Source: Variovorax gracilis
GTDB lineage: Bacteria > Pseudomonadota > Gammaproteobacteria > Burkholderiales > Burkholderiaceae_C
DNA length: 64,000 nt
Direction: 5' to 3'
NCBI RefSeq assembly: GCF_030317115.1
Contig: NZ_JASZYF010000021.1
Coordinates: 38,962 to 102,961, forward strand
Below, in pieces: positions 9,306 through 16,091 of the stretch. Position 1 is the first letter of the stretch. The number at the start of each line of letters is the position of its first letter. The notes beneath the pieces are model-generated. The model had not been told where the DNA came from. It did no database searches and saw only the letters and a list, made by a program, of their open reading frames with translations. A program made the translations under genes and the position numbers.

Positions 9306-9770
9306 ATGACCGTGACCCTAACCCAGCCTCCTTCCCTCGAAGAACTGCAGGAAACGAAGGCCCGTCGCAAATTCAACCCGGGCTCCTGCCCAGACTCCTA
9401 CCGTCCAGGCAATGCCGAGGAACACTGCGCGCAGCTGCTGTCTACCGACTGGGCATACGTCTTCGGCAATTGCGGGCTGGTCCATCAGGCCTGTCCAACC
9501 GCGTTCGAGCTGCTGGTGCTCCAGCGATACCACGCCAACGATGCAGATAGTTCCGTTCACGATTACTACGAGCTGCGCCGCCGCGTCCGGGTGATTGAGG
9601 ACGAGATGGAACAAGCGAGGTCGCAGATTTTGACGCGCACGCCAGGGCGCCCATCCCTCACGATGCACTACGCCCTGCTTGAGTTCCGCGACGCCGTCGT
9701 GCGCAAGATGCACGCGGCCCGCGAGAGTCTCTACCGTGCCACCGCAGAACGGTGCCACGAAGCCGAGTAG
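9306..9770 (+). CDS. Hypothetical 154-aa protein
   Basis: No family is recognised. The protein is charged and largely helical, with a Cys/His-containing part in the first half (GSCPDSYRPGNAEEHCAQLL, GNCGLVHQACPTAF) that could bind a metal, and a helical second half (YELRRRVRVIEDEMEQARSQ). Composition and codon use look like a real gene. The ribosome site is weak, so the exact start is uncertain. It follows the HTH/coiled-coil gene by 156 bp on the same strand. Confidence 0.45.
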   Translation: MTVTLTQPPSLEELQETKARRKFNPGSCPDSYRPGNAEEHCAQLLSTDWAYVFGNCGLVHQACPTAFELLVLQRYHANDADSSVHDYYELRRRVRVIEDEMEQARSQILTRTPGRPSLTMHYALLEFRDAVVRKMHAARESLYRATAERCHEAE

Positions 9771-9970
9771 GACGCGACCATGGACTCCGAAACGAGCGCC
9801 GGCGAGCCATTTGTCGACGGCTGCCACCACCAAATCGGCGAGACTGACCAGCAAGGCCGCACATTCCTCGGCTACCTCGAAGCTCGCCCCTCCGCGGCGC
9901 CCGCATGGTCGTCGTCGAAGTGCGAGGAATCAACGCCGCCAGACGTCGATTGGTCGAGGACTCCGCACTG

Positions 9971-10003
9971 AGCCAGGAGCCAGGAGCCAGGAGCCAGGAG
10001 CCA
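9971..10003. repeat. Heptanucleotide tandem repeat (AGCCAGG, 4.7 units)
   Basis: The unit AGCCAGG is repeated four times, followed by AGCCA, without mismatch. It lies in the gene-poor region directly before the first 20-bp palindrome. Slipped-strand expansion is the likely origin. Confidence 0.8.
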
Positions 10004-10006
10004 ACA

Positions 10007-10026
10007 CGATTTTGTCGACAAAATCG
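10007..10026. repeat. 20-bp perfect palindrome, copy 1
   Basis: CGATTTTGTCGACAAAATCG is a perfect palindrome centred on a SalI-type GTCGAC. The inner 16 bases recur at 10521-10536. It could be an operator or a recombination-associated repeat; no neighbour identifies the protein that would bind it. Confidence 0.6.
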
Positions 10027-10133
10027 GACAGGTCGCCGAGGTGCAACCAACCTTTGTTCAGCCCGTCCGACTCAGTCGTTGAAATGCGACGAACGTCGGG
10101 CGTTCGTCCCCTACAGAGGCCGGACCCGGCAAG

Positions 10134-10400
10134 TCAGACCTTCGGGCCTGCGCGAAGAAGCCTCTGAAGAAGTGCTGTTCCGCCGGCGTTGTTCATCGTC
10201 AGCGACGCGGACGTGCCCTGCGACTTGTCATAGACGACCAGGTCCTCGCGGCTGTCGCGCGAGGCCTCAAATCCCACGCGTCGACGTGCCGAGTAACGAT
10301 GACCAGCTTCTCGTTGTCAAGCACGAGATTGCGCGTGAGCTCTCGCGCTCCAATGACACTGGGAAGCTTCTTGAGCCCTGCCCCAGAACGCTGAACCGGC
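10134..10400 (-). pseudogene. Possible frameshifted gene remnant
   Basis: Two minus-strand frames give protein-like sequence that joins head to tail. One reads LKKLPSVIGARELTRNLVLD and continues to IVTRHVDAWDL. The other reads VGFEASRDSREDLVVYDK and continues to a C-terminus LLQRLLRAGPKV with a stop at 10134. A single frameshift around 10262-10280 would unite them. I do not recognise the family, and chance open frames in GC-rich DNA remain possible. Confidence 0.22.
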
Positions 10401-10520
10401 TGAGCAATCCGCTGTGCTCGACGTCGGCCGGTGTCAACGGGTCCGGGGCCCCTGGCTTTGCGCTGTGGCTCAAGGAAATCAACACGACAAAGGACCTGCA
10501 GCCCGCCGACCGAGCGCGAA

Positions 10521-10536
10521 ATTTTGTCGACAAAAT
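10521..10536. repeat. 16-bp palindrome, copy 2
   Basis: ATTTTGTCGACAAAAT repeats the core of the palindrome at 10007-10026, 514 bp away. The flanks differ (GCGAA before, CCTC after), so only the palindrome core is conserved between the copies. Confidence 0.6.
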
Positions 10537-10663
10537 CCTCTTTCTGATTCCGGGGGGCCGGCAGAGGCGGGCCCGGTTCCACGACCATTGAATACGAGGG
10601 ACTCCTCCTTCCTCGGAATGCGCAGGGACGTTGAGGGCGACCATCATGGCCGCCCTCATTCAA

Positions 10664-10873
10664 TCAATCATCTTCTTGTCTCGTCTTGGATGCGTGCGAG
10701 GAAAATCCCAGCGCGTTGAGGTGCTTGTTGATGGTCGTGTAGCTGCCTCGACCGCCCAACTCCAATCGCACGTTCCAGGGGCCTACCCGCCTGCCCTGCT
10801 TCAGCAACGCGATGCAGGCGTCGCGCACCTCTTCCAGGGTGATGTGGCCCTTCCCTACTGTCTTCTTCGCCAT
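10664..10873 (-). CDS. Short KfrA-N-terminal-like DNA-binding protein
   Basis: This 69-residue protein matches the look of the N-terminal DNA-binding domain of plasmid KfrA proteins: ITLEEVRDACIALLKQGRR, then VRLELGGRGSYTTINKHL. In that family the domain binds DNA as a helix-turn-helix and is followed by a long coiled coil. Here the protein ends right after the domain, so it is either a stand-alone mini version or a truncated relic. The ATG at 10873 has only a weak AAGG upstream. The plasmid-type character agrees with the replication genes elsewhere in the island. Confidence 0.6.
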   Translation of the reverse strand: MAKKTVGKGHITLEEVRDACIALLKQGRRVGPWNVRLELGGRGSYTTINKHLNALGFSSHASKTRQEDD

Positions 10874-11230
10874 GAATGGCCTTTGCAAATGAGGACGACA
10901 CCGCGTCGTCCGCACTGCGTGTAGCCACCACCTCTCGAGCAAGCCTGAACGGGGAGGTGTAATCAAAATTTCTTGTCTGTCACCCGGTCTCTTGGGAGCA
11001 TCAGGGATAGAGCCGATTCCGACTGCCGAGTGCATCGCCTCCTGCGCTTGTCTGAGCAGCCAACGCACAGCCTCTGCAGTTCCCGGACGGAGAACCGAAC
11101 CTTCGAAAGCACTTCGCATTCGATACACAAAGGCCCGAGATTGAGAAACGACAACAAAGCGAAACCACGACAACGCACCCTCGTGCATGCCCTGATGGAT
11201 GAGTGCGACGCAATTCGACAGCGAAGCCTC
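10874..11230. other. Intergenic region, nothing recognised
   Basis: This 357-bp gap lies between the KfrA-like gene (minus) and the BPSL0761-like gene (plus) and should hold their divergent promoters. An in-frame upstream extension of the plus-strand gene is open back to 10973, but the extra residues do not resemble the second copy of the family at 12091. Confidence 0.35.
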
Positions 11231-11452
11231 GTGACAGTGCCGAATGAGCGAACCCAAGCGGTCCTACATACGCGAGCCTTCCTTGAACTCTTCGTCGCCG
11301 GATGCTTAAGCGACTACGACAACGAGGACTTGAAGGCGCATGTGCAAGGGCTGCTGCGACACTTTCCAAATAGCTCGGACATGCACATGGTGGCGATAGC
11401 CCTTCCGAAGGCTTGGGGTCCGCAATGGGCGGGGCCATTTGATGCTCACTAA
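11231..11452 (+). CDS. BPSL0761-family small protein, copy 1
   Basis: The predicted product has 73 residues. The conserved pattern VPNERTQAVLHTRAFLELF, then LLRHFPNSSDMHMVAIALP, matches the family exemplified by BPSL0761 and closely parallels the second copy at 12091-12303 (SERTRAVVETRRFLEKIAAG, LLRHYPNGSDLLLTSSVLP). By that comparison I place the start at the GTG at 11231, giving MTVPNERT; an ATG at 11195 is possible. The family's function is not established to my knowledge. Its end overlaps the start of the HAD gene, so the two are translationally coupled. The BPSL0761-then-HAD order is repeated directly downstream. Confidence 0.6.
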   Translation: MTVPNERTQAVLHTRAFLELFVAGCLSDYDNEDLKAHVQGLLRHFPNSSDMHMVAIALPKAWGPQWAGPFDAH

Positions 11453-12107
11453 TCACCGAATGGCCACGACGTCCCTGCGGCAACGCAGCTTGACGGGCTA
11501 TGGGGGACCAGCGAGCTTGGCCAATCGGACGGTACTATTTCTCGACATCGACGACGTCATCTGCAAGAACTCGCCATACGGTGGCTATGACGTCGCTATG
11601 GCTTTCTCGGGCGTCAGCTCCTCCGGCGTAGCGAGCTTGAAGCGCCACGCCGAACTATGGCAAACACTTTTTGACGCTGACGCTTGCTCGTACCTGCGCG
11701 CGCTCTACAACGAGTTTTGTCCGGTATACGTCTTATCGACCTCATGGTGGTGGCTTCTCGACGACGACGCGCTGCGAGAGGTACTCATACGCACCGGGCT
11801 CGGATTTGTTGTGGACAATCTGCATTCGGACATGGCCACTCCGAAAGGCTCGCGTCCGAATCTTCGATGGACTGAAATCAAGGCCTGGCTCGACGCACAC
11901 GCTGAGTTTGCCGGCAACTGGGTCGTTCTCGATGACCACCTTTCGGGGACCGGCCTATTTGCCGGCCAGCCGGAAGAGCGTCGCCCCTACATCGTCCTGT
12001 GTTCCGAAGGCGTCGGGCTGACCGAACGCGAGTATTTGCAGCTTCGTGCTGCCTTCCAACTGCGCTCCGTGAAGCATGCAAGGTCGACCCATGACGATAC
12101 CAAGTGA
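11442..12107 (+). CDS. HAD-superfamily phosphatase-like protein (RNA-repair 'Swiss army knife' type), copy 1
   Basis: This is a 221-residue protein. The HAD nucleophile motif is present as TVLFLDIDDVICKNS (DxD near residue 32). Motif II is probably VYVLSTSWWW, and the acidic motif IV is WVVLDDHLSG. The STSW signature and overall pattern match the HAD domain found in multidomain RNA-repair proteins (HAD_SAK families), where it is proposed to remove phosphates from RNA ends. The gene overlaps its upstream BPSL0761-like partner by 11 bp and the next BPSL0761-like gene by 17 bp. A small-molecule phosphatase role is an alternative. Confidence 0.72.
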   Translation: MLTNHRMATTSLRQRSLTGYGGPASLANRTVLFLDIDDVICKNSPYGGYDVAMAFSGVSSSGVASLKRHAELWQTLFDADACSYLRALYNEFCPVYVLSTSWWWLLDDDALREVLIRTGLGFVVDNLHSDMATPKGSRPNLRWTEIKAWLDAHAEFAGNWVVLDDHLSGTGLFAGQPEERRPYIVLCSEGVGLTEREYLQLRAAFQLRSVKHARSTHDDTK

Positions 12108-12303
12108 GCGCACAAGAGCAGTGGTCGAAACGCGCCGATTCCTGGAGAAAATAGCTGCAGGCCGAATGGTGCGGGAATCTCCCGAGCGCCTTCAAGACTA
12201 CGCGAGAGCGTTGCTGCGACATTATCCGAACGGCTCGGATTTGCTCTTAACGTCGAGTGTGTTGCCGGCCTGGTGGTCGCCTCCCGAAGAGCCCCGACCA
12301 TGA
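12091..12303 (+). CDS. BPSL0761-family small protein, copy 2
   Basis: This 70-residue protein has the sequence character MTIPSERTRAVVETRRFLEK and LLRHYPNGSDLLLTSSVLPA. It is a divergent duplicate of the protein at 11231-11452. The start ATG at 12091 has AAGG with seven bases spacing and lies inside the end of the preceding HAD gene. Its own stop overlaps the ATG of the second HAD gene (ATGA at 12300-12303). Its constant position in front of a HAD gene suggests a regulatory or structural partner of the phosphatase. Confidence 0.65.
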   Translation: MTIPSERTRAVVETRRFLEKIAAGRMVRESPERLQDYARALLRHYPNGSDLLLTSSVLPAWWSPPEEPRP

Positions 12304-12842
12304 CTGGCCTCGCCCCCACAAAGGTCCCGGGTGGCCGCGGGGAGCTGGTGCTCTACCTAGACTACGACGGGGTCATGCATCACGAAGATGTTTGGTGGCA
12401 CCCAAGACGCGGACCATACATCAAGGCCCCCGGGTGCTACACGCTCTTTCAGCACACTCAGGTACTTGTCGATGCCCTAGAGCCGTATCCGAACATGAAG
12501 ATTGTCCTGTCGACATCGTGGGTGCGGCACTACACTTTTTCCAAAGCCGCCAAGCGGCTCCCCCCACCACTGCAACAACGGGTCATCGGGGCGACATTTC
12601 ACACCGAGATGCACGAAGGAAATTTCGTAGCGACCCCCCGAGGATTGCAAGTGTGGGCAGATGTCTTGCGACGCCAGCCGCGTGATTGGCTCGCAATCGA
12701 TGACGACTGTCTGCACTGGCCGGCATGGTGTCGTGAAAAACTGGTATGGACTCACGACGAGCTTGGCATCAGCGAACCGAGAGTCCTCGCTGAACTCAAG
12801 ACGAAGCTCGCGCTGATGCACGCCAAGGGAAATACGCCATGA
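12300..12842 (+). CDS. HAD-superfamily phosphatase-like protein (RNA-repair type), copy 2
   Basis: This is a 180-residue protein. Motif I is ELVLYLDYDGVMHHEDVWW (DxD near residue 20), motif II is IVLSTSWVRHY, and motif IV is DWLAIDDDCLHW. All expected HAD catalytic acidic residues are visible. The protein is related in motif wording to copy 1, but the two are far from identical. It overlaps by ATGA with the preceding small gene and by ATGA with the KptA gene downstream, so the three should be translated together. Coupling to KptA supports a substrate that is an RNA phosphate end; this is inference from context. Confidence 0.75.
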   Translation: MTGLAPTKVPGGRGELVLYLDYDGVMHHEDVWWHPRRGPYIKAPGCYTLFQHTQVLVDALEPYPNMKIVLSTSWVRHYTFSKAAKRLPPPLQQRVIGATFHTEMHEGNFVATPRGLQVWADVLRRQPRDWLAIDDDCLHWPAWCREKLVWTHDELGISEPRVLAELKTKLALMHAKGNTP

Positions 12843-13600
12843 ACAAGCCCGGCAAAGCTGCCAACCGAGCAGCAAAGCTCGAGGCGTTCGAGCGCGCGCG
12901 GGCTGAATCTCGCGAGCATGCTAGGGAGCCTAGCCCATACTTTTTTGAAAAGGCAGAGGCGAAGTCGGGGCTCGGCCTGATAGCGGCTAGTTCCAGAGCT
13001 CCTTTGGTTCGAAGCGGAATGAAGCCCGACCTTGTTCCCAAGTCGAGGCTGCTCGCGCGCGTACTTAGGCACAAGCCCGAACTCTGGGGCGTGAAGCTCG
13101 ACCGAGAGGGGTGGTGCACGGTCGAGGCGCTAATGGAAGGTGCCGCGAAAGTCGGCCAGATGTTGAGCTTGGGCGAACTCCACGAAATCGTTGCGACAAA
13201 CGACAAGGCGAGGTTCACGCTGTCGCCAGATGGAGTTCGAATTCGCGCCGCGCAGGGGCACTCCGTTCCCGTCGTCCTCAATCTGCGCACGGTAGTGCCA
13301 CCGCCGGTGCTCTATCACGGAACTGTTCGCAAAAACCTGCCGGCGATTCGCCGTGAAGGCTTGAAGCCAATGAGCCGACATGCGGTCCATCTGTCTGCAA
13401 CGAAAGAAGCGGCGGCCGCCGTCGGGGGACGTCGCGGGGCGCCCGTCGTTCTGATTGTCGACAGCTACGCAATGAATCGTGCCGGGTTCGAGTTTCAGCA
13501 AGCTGAGAATGATGTTTGGCTGACGGCAGCGGTCCCCCCGCAGTTTCTGAAGCTCCTGGCGCACATGCGGCGTGGACGACCTGCTACTACTCGAACTTGA
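12839..13600 (+). CDS. kptA: KptA/Tpt1-family RNA 2'-phosphotransferase
   Basis: This 253-residue protein has, after a charged N-terminal extension of about 65 residues, the Tpt1/KptA fold. The family motifs are LARVLRHKPELWG (LRHxP), RIRAAQGHS (RAxQGH), VLYHGT, and RHAVHLSATKE; together they carry the expected Arg-His-Arg-Arg-type catalytic set. Known members transfer an RNA 2'-phosphate to NAD+, giving ADP-ribose 1'',2''-cyclic phosphate, and some ADP-ribosylate RNA or DNA 5'-phosphate ends. The gene overlaps the HAD gene by ATGA and is last in the run. No RNA ligase gene is seen beside it. The N-terminal extension is unusual. Confidence 0.88.
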   Translation: MNKPGKAANRAAKLEAFERARAESREHAREPSPYFFEKAEAKSGLGLIAASSRAPLVRSGMKPDLVPKSRLLARVLRHKPELWGVKLDREGWCTVEALMEGAAKVGQMLSLGELHEIVATNDKARFTLSPDGVRIRAAQGHSVPVVLNLRTVVPPPVLYHGTVRKNLPAIRREGLKPMSRHAVHLSATKEAAAAVGGRRGAPVVLIVDSYAMNRAGFEFQQAENDVWLTAAVPPQFLKLLAHMRRGRPATTRT

Positions 13601-13941
13601 GCCACTGAACATGTTTTGTAGGAGTTCGAGGTGCCAGCCCAAGCAATAGAGGTCCATGCTCGGCGACGCTAACGTCAGATTCGGATTCGAAAACCTCGCG
13701 CTGCGACGACAGATAAGCTCCGTTGGGGCGCCAGCCGCGCAGCGAGAGTATCGGAGCCGAGCTCAGCGGCGTCATCACCGCGGAGATTGACCAGGGCCCG
13801 TCGCTGCTTACGCTTGTCCGCCTCGCGAATGCTGCGAGCAAGCTCCGTTCGGACGCCGTTAAGATGCGAGGGTTCTCGTTTTGCCACCCCCGGGCGTTGC
13901 GTAGCCACACGCGGCGCCATCGGTTCCTGACGTACCGCCAA
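13601..13941. other. Intergenic region between kptA and the OGG-like gene
   Basis: These 341 bp hold no convincing gene. The OGG-like frame is open upstream to 13723, but the added residues (MGRQPRSESIGAELSG...) do not look like the known N-terminal part of the family, so I treat the region as leader and promoter space. Confidence 0.35.
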
Positions 13942-14769
13942 ATGACCCAGACCGCTGTTCTCTACTCGAGGGTTGGAGTGCTGAAGGCCGAGCTCCCTTC
14001 GGCTGGAATTGAACTGATGCCAGGCGTGTGCTGGGGCGCTGTCGATGCCTTCCCGACACCTGCCTACTGGGTCTTTCAAACGTTAAACCGGCGCATGAAC
14101 AGCGCGCCCCTGCGCTACCGCCTAGGCAGAAGTCTTGCCGAAGAGGTTGGTGCTTGCCTGCTCGGCGGTCATGGCATACCTGCGGAGGTGGGGCTTGCAG
14201 CGTATGAGCGCATGCGCTTGAAGGACGCATTCAACCCAAGAGCCATTCCCACGGAGGAATCCGTCCTGGATTGGCTAGCGGAACCGTTGGAAGTCGCGAC
14301 TAGGCGCGTTCGGTATCGTTTCGCCGCACAGAAATCTCGGTACTTGGCAGCATGCCTGCCAATCGTTCATGACGCGCCCTCGTTCGCGACTGGAAGGCAG
14401 CTTCGAGACTGGCTGCTCGCATTGCCCGGTATCGGGCCAAAAACAGCATCCTGGGTCGCCAGGAACTGGATGGACGCCGATGACGTCGCCATCCTAGACG
14501 TACACATCCTGCGGTTTGGACAGGCTATCGGTTTGTTCGATACGTCTATGAAAGTCGAGAAGGACTACCTGAAGCTAGAGTCGCTTTTCCTGGAATTCAG
14601 TTCGAGGGTGGACGTGCGGCCGTCAGAACTTGACGCCGTCATCTGGTATGAGATGGCCAACTCGCCATTGGCAGTCCGAGCATTGTCAAAGCAGCATCGC
14701 GCTCCAAAGCCTGGCGCAAGACCGAGTCGAAAGTCTGGTCCAAAGACCGTGCAGTTCGAGCTCATTTGA
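13942..14769 (+). CDS. OGG-like HhH-GPD DNA glycosylase/lyase
   Basis: From the ATG at 13942 the product has 275 residues. The helix-hairpin-helix and catalytic core are clear: LLALPGIGPKTASWVARNW near residues 158-176 carries the Lys equivalent to the OGG1 nucleophile, and VAILDVHILRFG near residue 185 carries the general-base Asp. Family members excise 8-oxoguanine and cleave the strand. OGG-like proteins of this kind accompany QueC-like and TGT-like proteins in type IV CBASS (Cap11). Here the gene converges on the operon holding a QueC-like gene, with the stops 49 bp apart, which suggests one functional unit. Whether it acts on oxidised guanine or a deazaguanine-type base is unknown. Confidence 0.8.
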   Translation: MTQTAVLYSRVGVLKAELPSAGIELMPGVCWGAVDAFPTPAYWVFQTLNRRMNSAPLRYRLGRSLAEEVGACLLGGHGIPAEVGLAAYERMRLKDAFNPRAIPTEESVLDWLAEPLEVATRRVRYRFAAQKSRYLAACLPIVHDAPSFATGRQLRDWLLALPGIGPKTASWVARNWMDADDVAILDVHILRFGQAIGLFDTSMKVEKDYLKLESLFLEFSSRVDVRPSELDAVIWYEMANSPLAVRALSKQHRAPKPGARPSRKSGPKTVQFELI

Positions 14770-14771
14770 GC

Positions 14772-14789
14772 GAGCGCGGTGATGCGCTC
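14772..14789. terminator. Weak hairpin between convergent genes
   Basis: GAGCGC-GGTGAT-GCGCTC is followed by TTTCTT on the plus strand. The stem is only six base pairs, so it is a possible but weak terminator for the OGG-like gene. Confidence 0.3.
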
Positions 14790-14818
14790 TTTCTTCATGG
14801 CATGACGGCCGATGAGCG

Positions 14819-15496
14819 CTACATCGTGACCGGGCCGGCTGGCCGCGACCCGACGAGAAGCAATCCAGCGCCTTGAAGCACCCCACTGGGCGCGAGAGGC
14901 GCGACGAATGAGTTACCGGTCACGCCAAGGGGGCAGAAGCTCAGACCGAGTGCTTCAGCGACGATTGAAACGTAGCCAAGCACGACTCCACCGTCGCGCA
15001 TGACGAGGCTTTCCGGCGCCTCGTATTTGGCGTGAGTTTTGCCTGGTTCAGCAACGAGCGCTATCAGCGTCGCTTCGTTGCTGACCACCATCTCGTTGGC
15101 GCAATTGCGCGCCGCGTCCGCAAGGCTTTCGGTGCCAGGAATTTCGAGCAATGCGTGGCGCATCGGGTCGTAGCGCTCCCATGGTCTCGCGCCTTCGCGC
15201 TGGCAAAGCACATGCATCGGATGGACGGCCCCAGCGGAAGGATATGCTCGAAGTTCCTGGGGGAAGCCATACAGAGACGCCCGTGCCGCGCGAGTCTGGC
15301 ACGCAACTCCCAACAGGTTCGCGAGTTGAACTAGCGCCAAAGCGCCGAACTCTCGCCGCGTGCGACGGTCGCGCAAGAGGGAGAGCAGGTCTGCCACAGG
15401 CATTGGAGACGCCGGTTCCAATGCGAGGAAGGCTCCTTCCGCCCATCGAACTGGCCCGTAAGGCAAAGCTCGCGCCCTTGGAGAGGGTTCCAACAA
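14819..15496 (-). CDS. SagB/nitroreductase-like flavin oxidoreductase
   Basis: This 225-residue protein has features of the SagB-type dehydrogenase branch of the nitroreductase fold: LLRDRRTRREFGAL near residue 45, YPSAGAVHPMHVLC near residue 88, and MRDGGVVLGYVSIVAEALGL followed by FCPLG in the C-terminal half. Such enzymes use FMN to oxidise azolines in peptide modification or to reduce other substrates. The gene starts with TTG (TTGTTG) one base after the stop of the QueC-like gene, so translation is probably coupled; no ATG occurs in the first 30 codons. A flavin enzyme beside QueC and NDT-like genes suggests base or peptide modification chemistry. The substrate is unknown. Confidence 0.7.
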   Translation of the reverse strand: MLEPSPRARALPYGPVRWAEGAFLALEPASPMPVADLLSLLRDRRTRREFGALALVQLANLLGVACQTRAARASLYGFPQELRAYPSAGAVHPMHVLCQREGARPWERYDPMRHALLEIPGTESLADAARNCANEMVVSNEATLIALVAEPGKTHAKYEAPESLVMRDGGVVLGYVSIVAEALGLSFCPLGVTGNSFVAPLAPSGVLQGAGLLLVGSRPAGPVTM

Positions 15497-15497
15497 T

Positions 15498-16091
15498 CTA
15501 GGCTGCCTCGCTCAGCGCAGCCATGGACTCGATGTACTTGTTGCAACCCCGACAGTTGTTGCATGGCAAGTCAGCCTTGTGGCAGCTGTGGGCCCACGCC
15601 AGGATGTTGTCCGGGACTTCGCCATGCCTGACCAGTTCGGGAGTGCTGAACCCGATGGCTGGAGCTTCAACCTTCAGTTCGCCTTCTTGATACTGCACCA
15701 AGTCGTTCATGAGGCGTACGAACTCTTTGGTGCCGTCGCGATGACCCTCGTCGGACCGTACCGTTCCGATGTAGAGCGTGCGCACTCCCAACGCGATTCC
15801 CTTCATCACGGCGAACGTGATGAGCATTTGATTGCGGTAGGGCCACCAGTCACTTGCCGGCGCCGTCGCGTCCGGCACAGTGCCCGCCATGTCGCCGGAA
15901 CCCAGCGCGCGACAGTCGACCGTCACGACGTGATGTTTTATTCCAAGGGCAGCACAGACCGCCGCCGACGCTCTCTTTTCGGCTTGGGCAGCGCGTTGGC
16001 CGTAGTCGATGGTGATGGCGTGCTCTGGCCGCTTCCACCAGGCAATAGAAACCGAGTCCATGCCTCCCGATAGCAGAAGGGCCGTGGTCAT
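15498..16091 (-). CDS. QueC-like 7-cyano-7-deazaguanine synthase family protein
   Basis: This is a 197-residue protein. The PP-loop ATP-binding motif TTALLLSGGMDSVSIAW opens the protein. The zinc site SCHKADLPCNNCRGCNKY has four cysteines near residues 170-182. Housekeeping QueC (about 220-230 residues) uses ATP and ammonia to turn 7-carboxy-7-deazaguanine into preQ0. Here the protein is shorter, and none of queD, queE or folE lies nearby, so a queuosine-pathway role is unlikely. QueC-like proteins in defence loci (QatC, type IV CBASS Cap9) are the better comparison. The start ATG overlaps the stop of the PfkB/NDT gene (ATGA). Confidence 0.85.
   Translation of the reverse strand: MTTALLLSGGMDSVSIAWWKRPEHAITIDYGQRAAQAEKRASAAVCAALGIKHHVVTVDCRALGSGDMAGTVPDATAPASDWWPYRNQMLITFAVMKGIALGVRTLYIGTVRSDEGHRDGTKEFVRLMNDLVQYQEGELKVEAPAIGFSTPELVRHGEVPDNILAWAHSCHKADLPCNNCRGCNKYIESMAALSEAA

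Larger units (their letters stand above)
9771..10663. other. Gene-poor region with short repeats and possible gene remnants
   Basis: About 890 bp hold no convincing intact gene. Visible are a 7-bp tandem repeat (9971-10003), two copies of a 16-20-bp palindrome (10007-10026 and 10521-10536), and a stretch at 10134-10400 that reads as protein-like in two minus-strand frames. It looks like decayed sequence between island modules. Confidence 0.4.

Noticed and set aside
9780..9971. 63-aa open frame after the 154-aa gene
   Set aside because: Low-complexity, no homologous feel, ends in the tandem repeat area; support too weak to list as a gene.
10199..10663. 154-aa minus-strand open frame
   Set aside because: Only its C-terminal third looks protein-like; the rest crosses the palindrome and reads as non-coding. 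Treated as a possible remnant only.
15498..16091. Housekeeping queuosine gene queC
   Set aside because: No queD, queE or folE neighbours, a shorter protein, and location in a defence-rich island; a local duplicate for tRNA modification is less likely, though not excluded.
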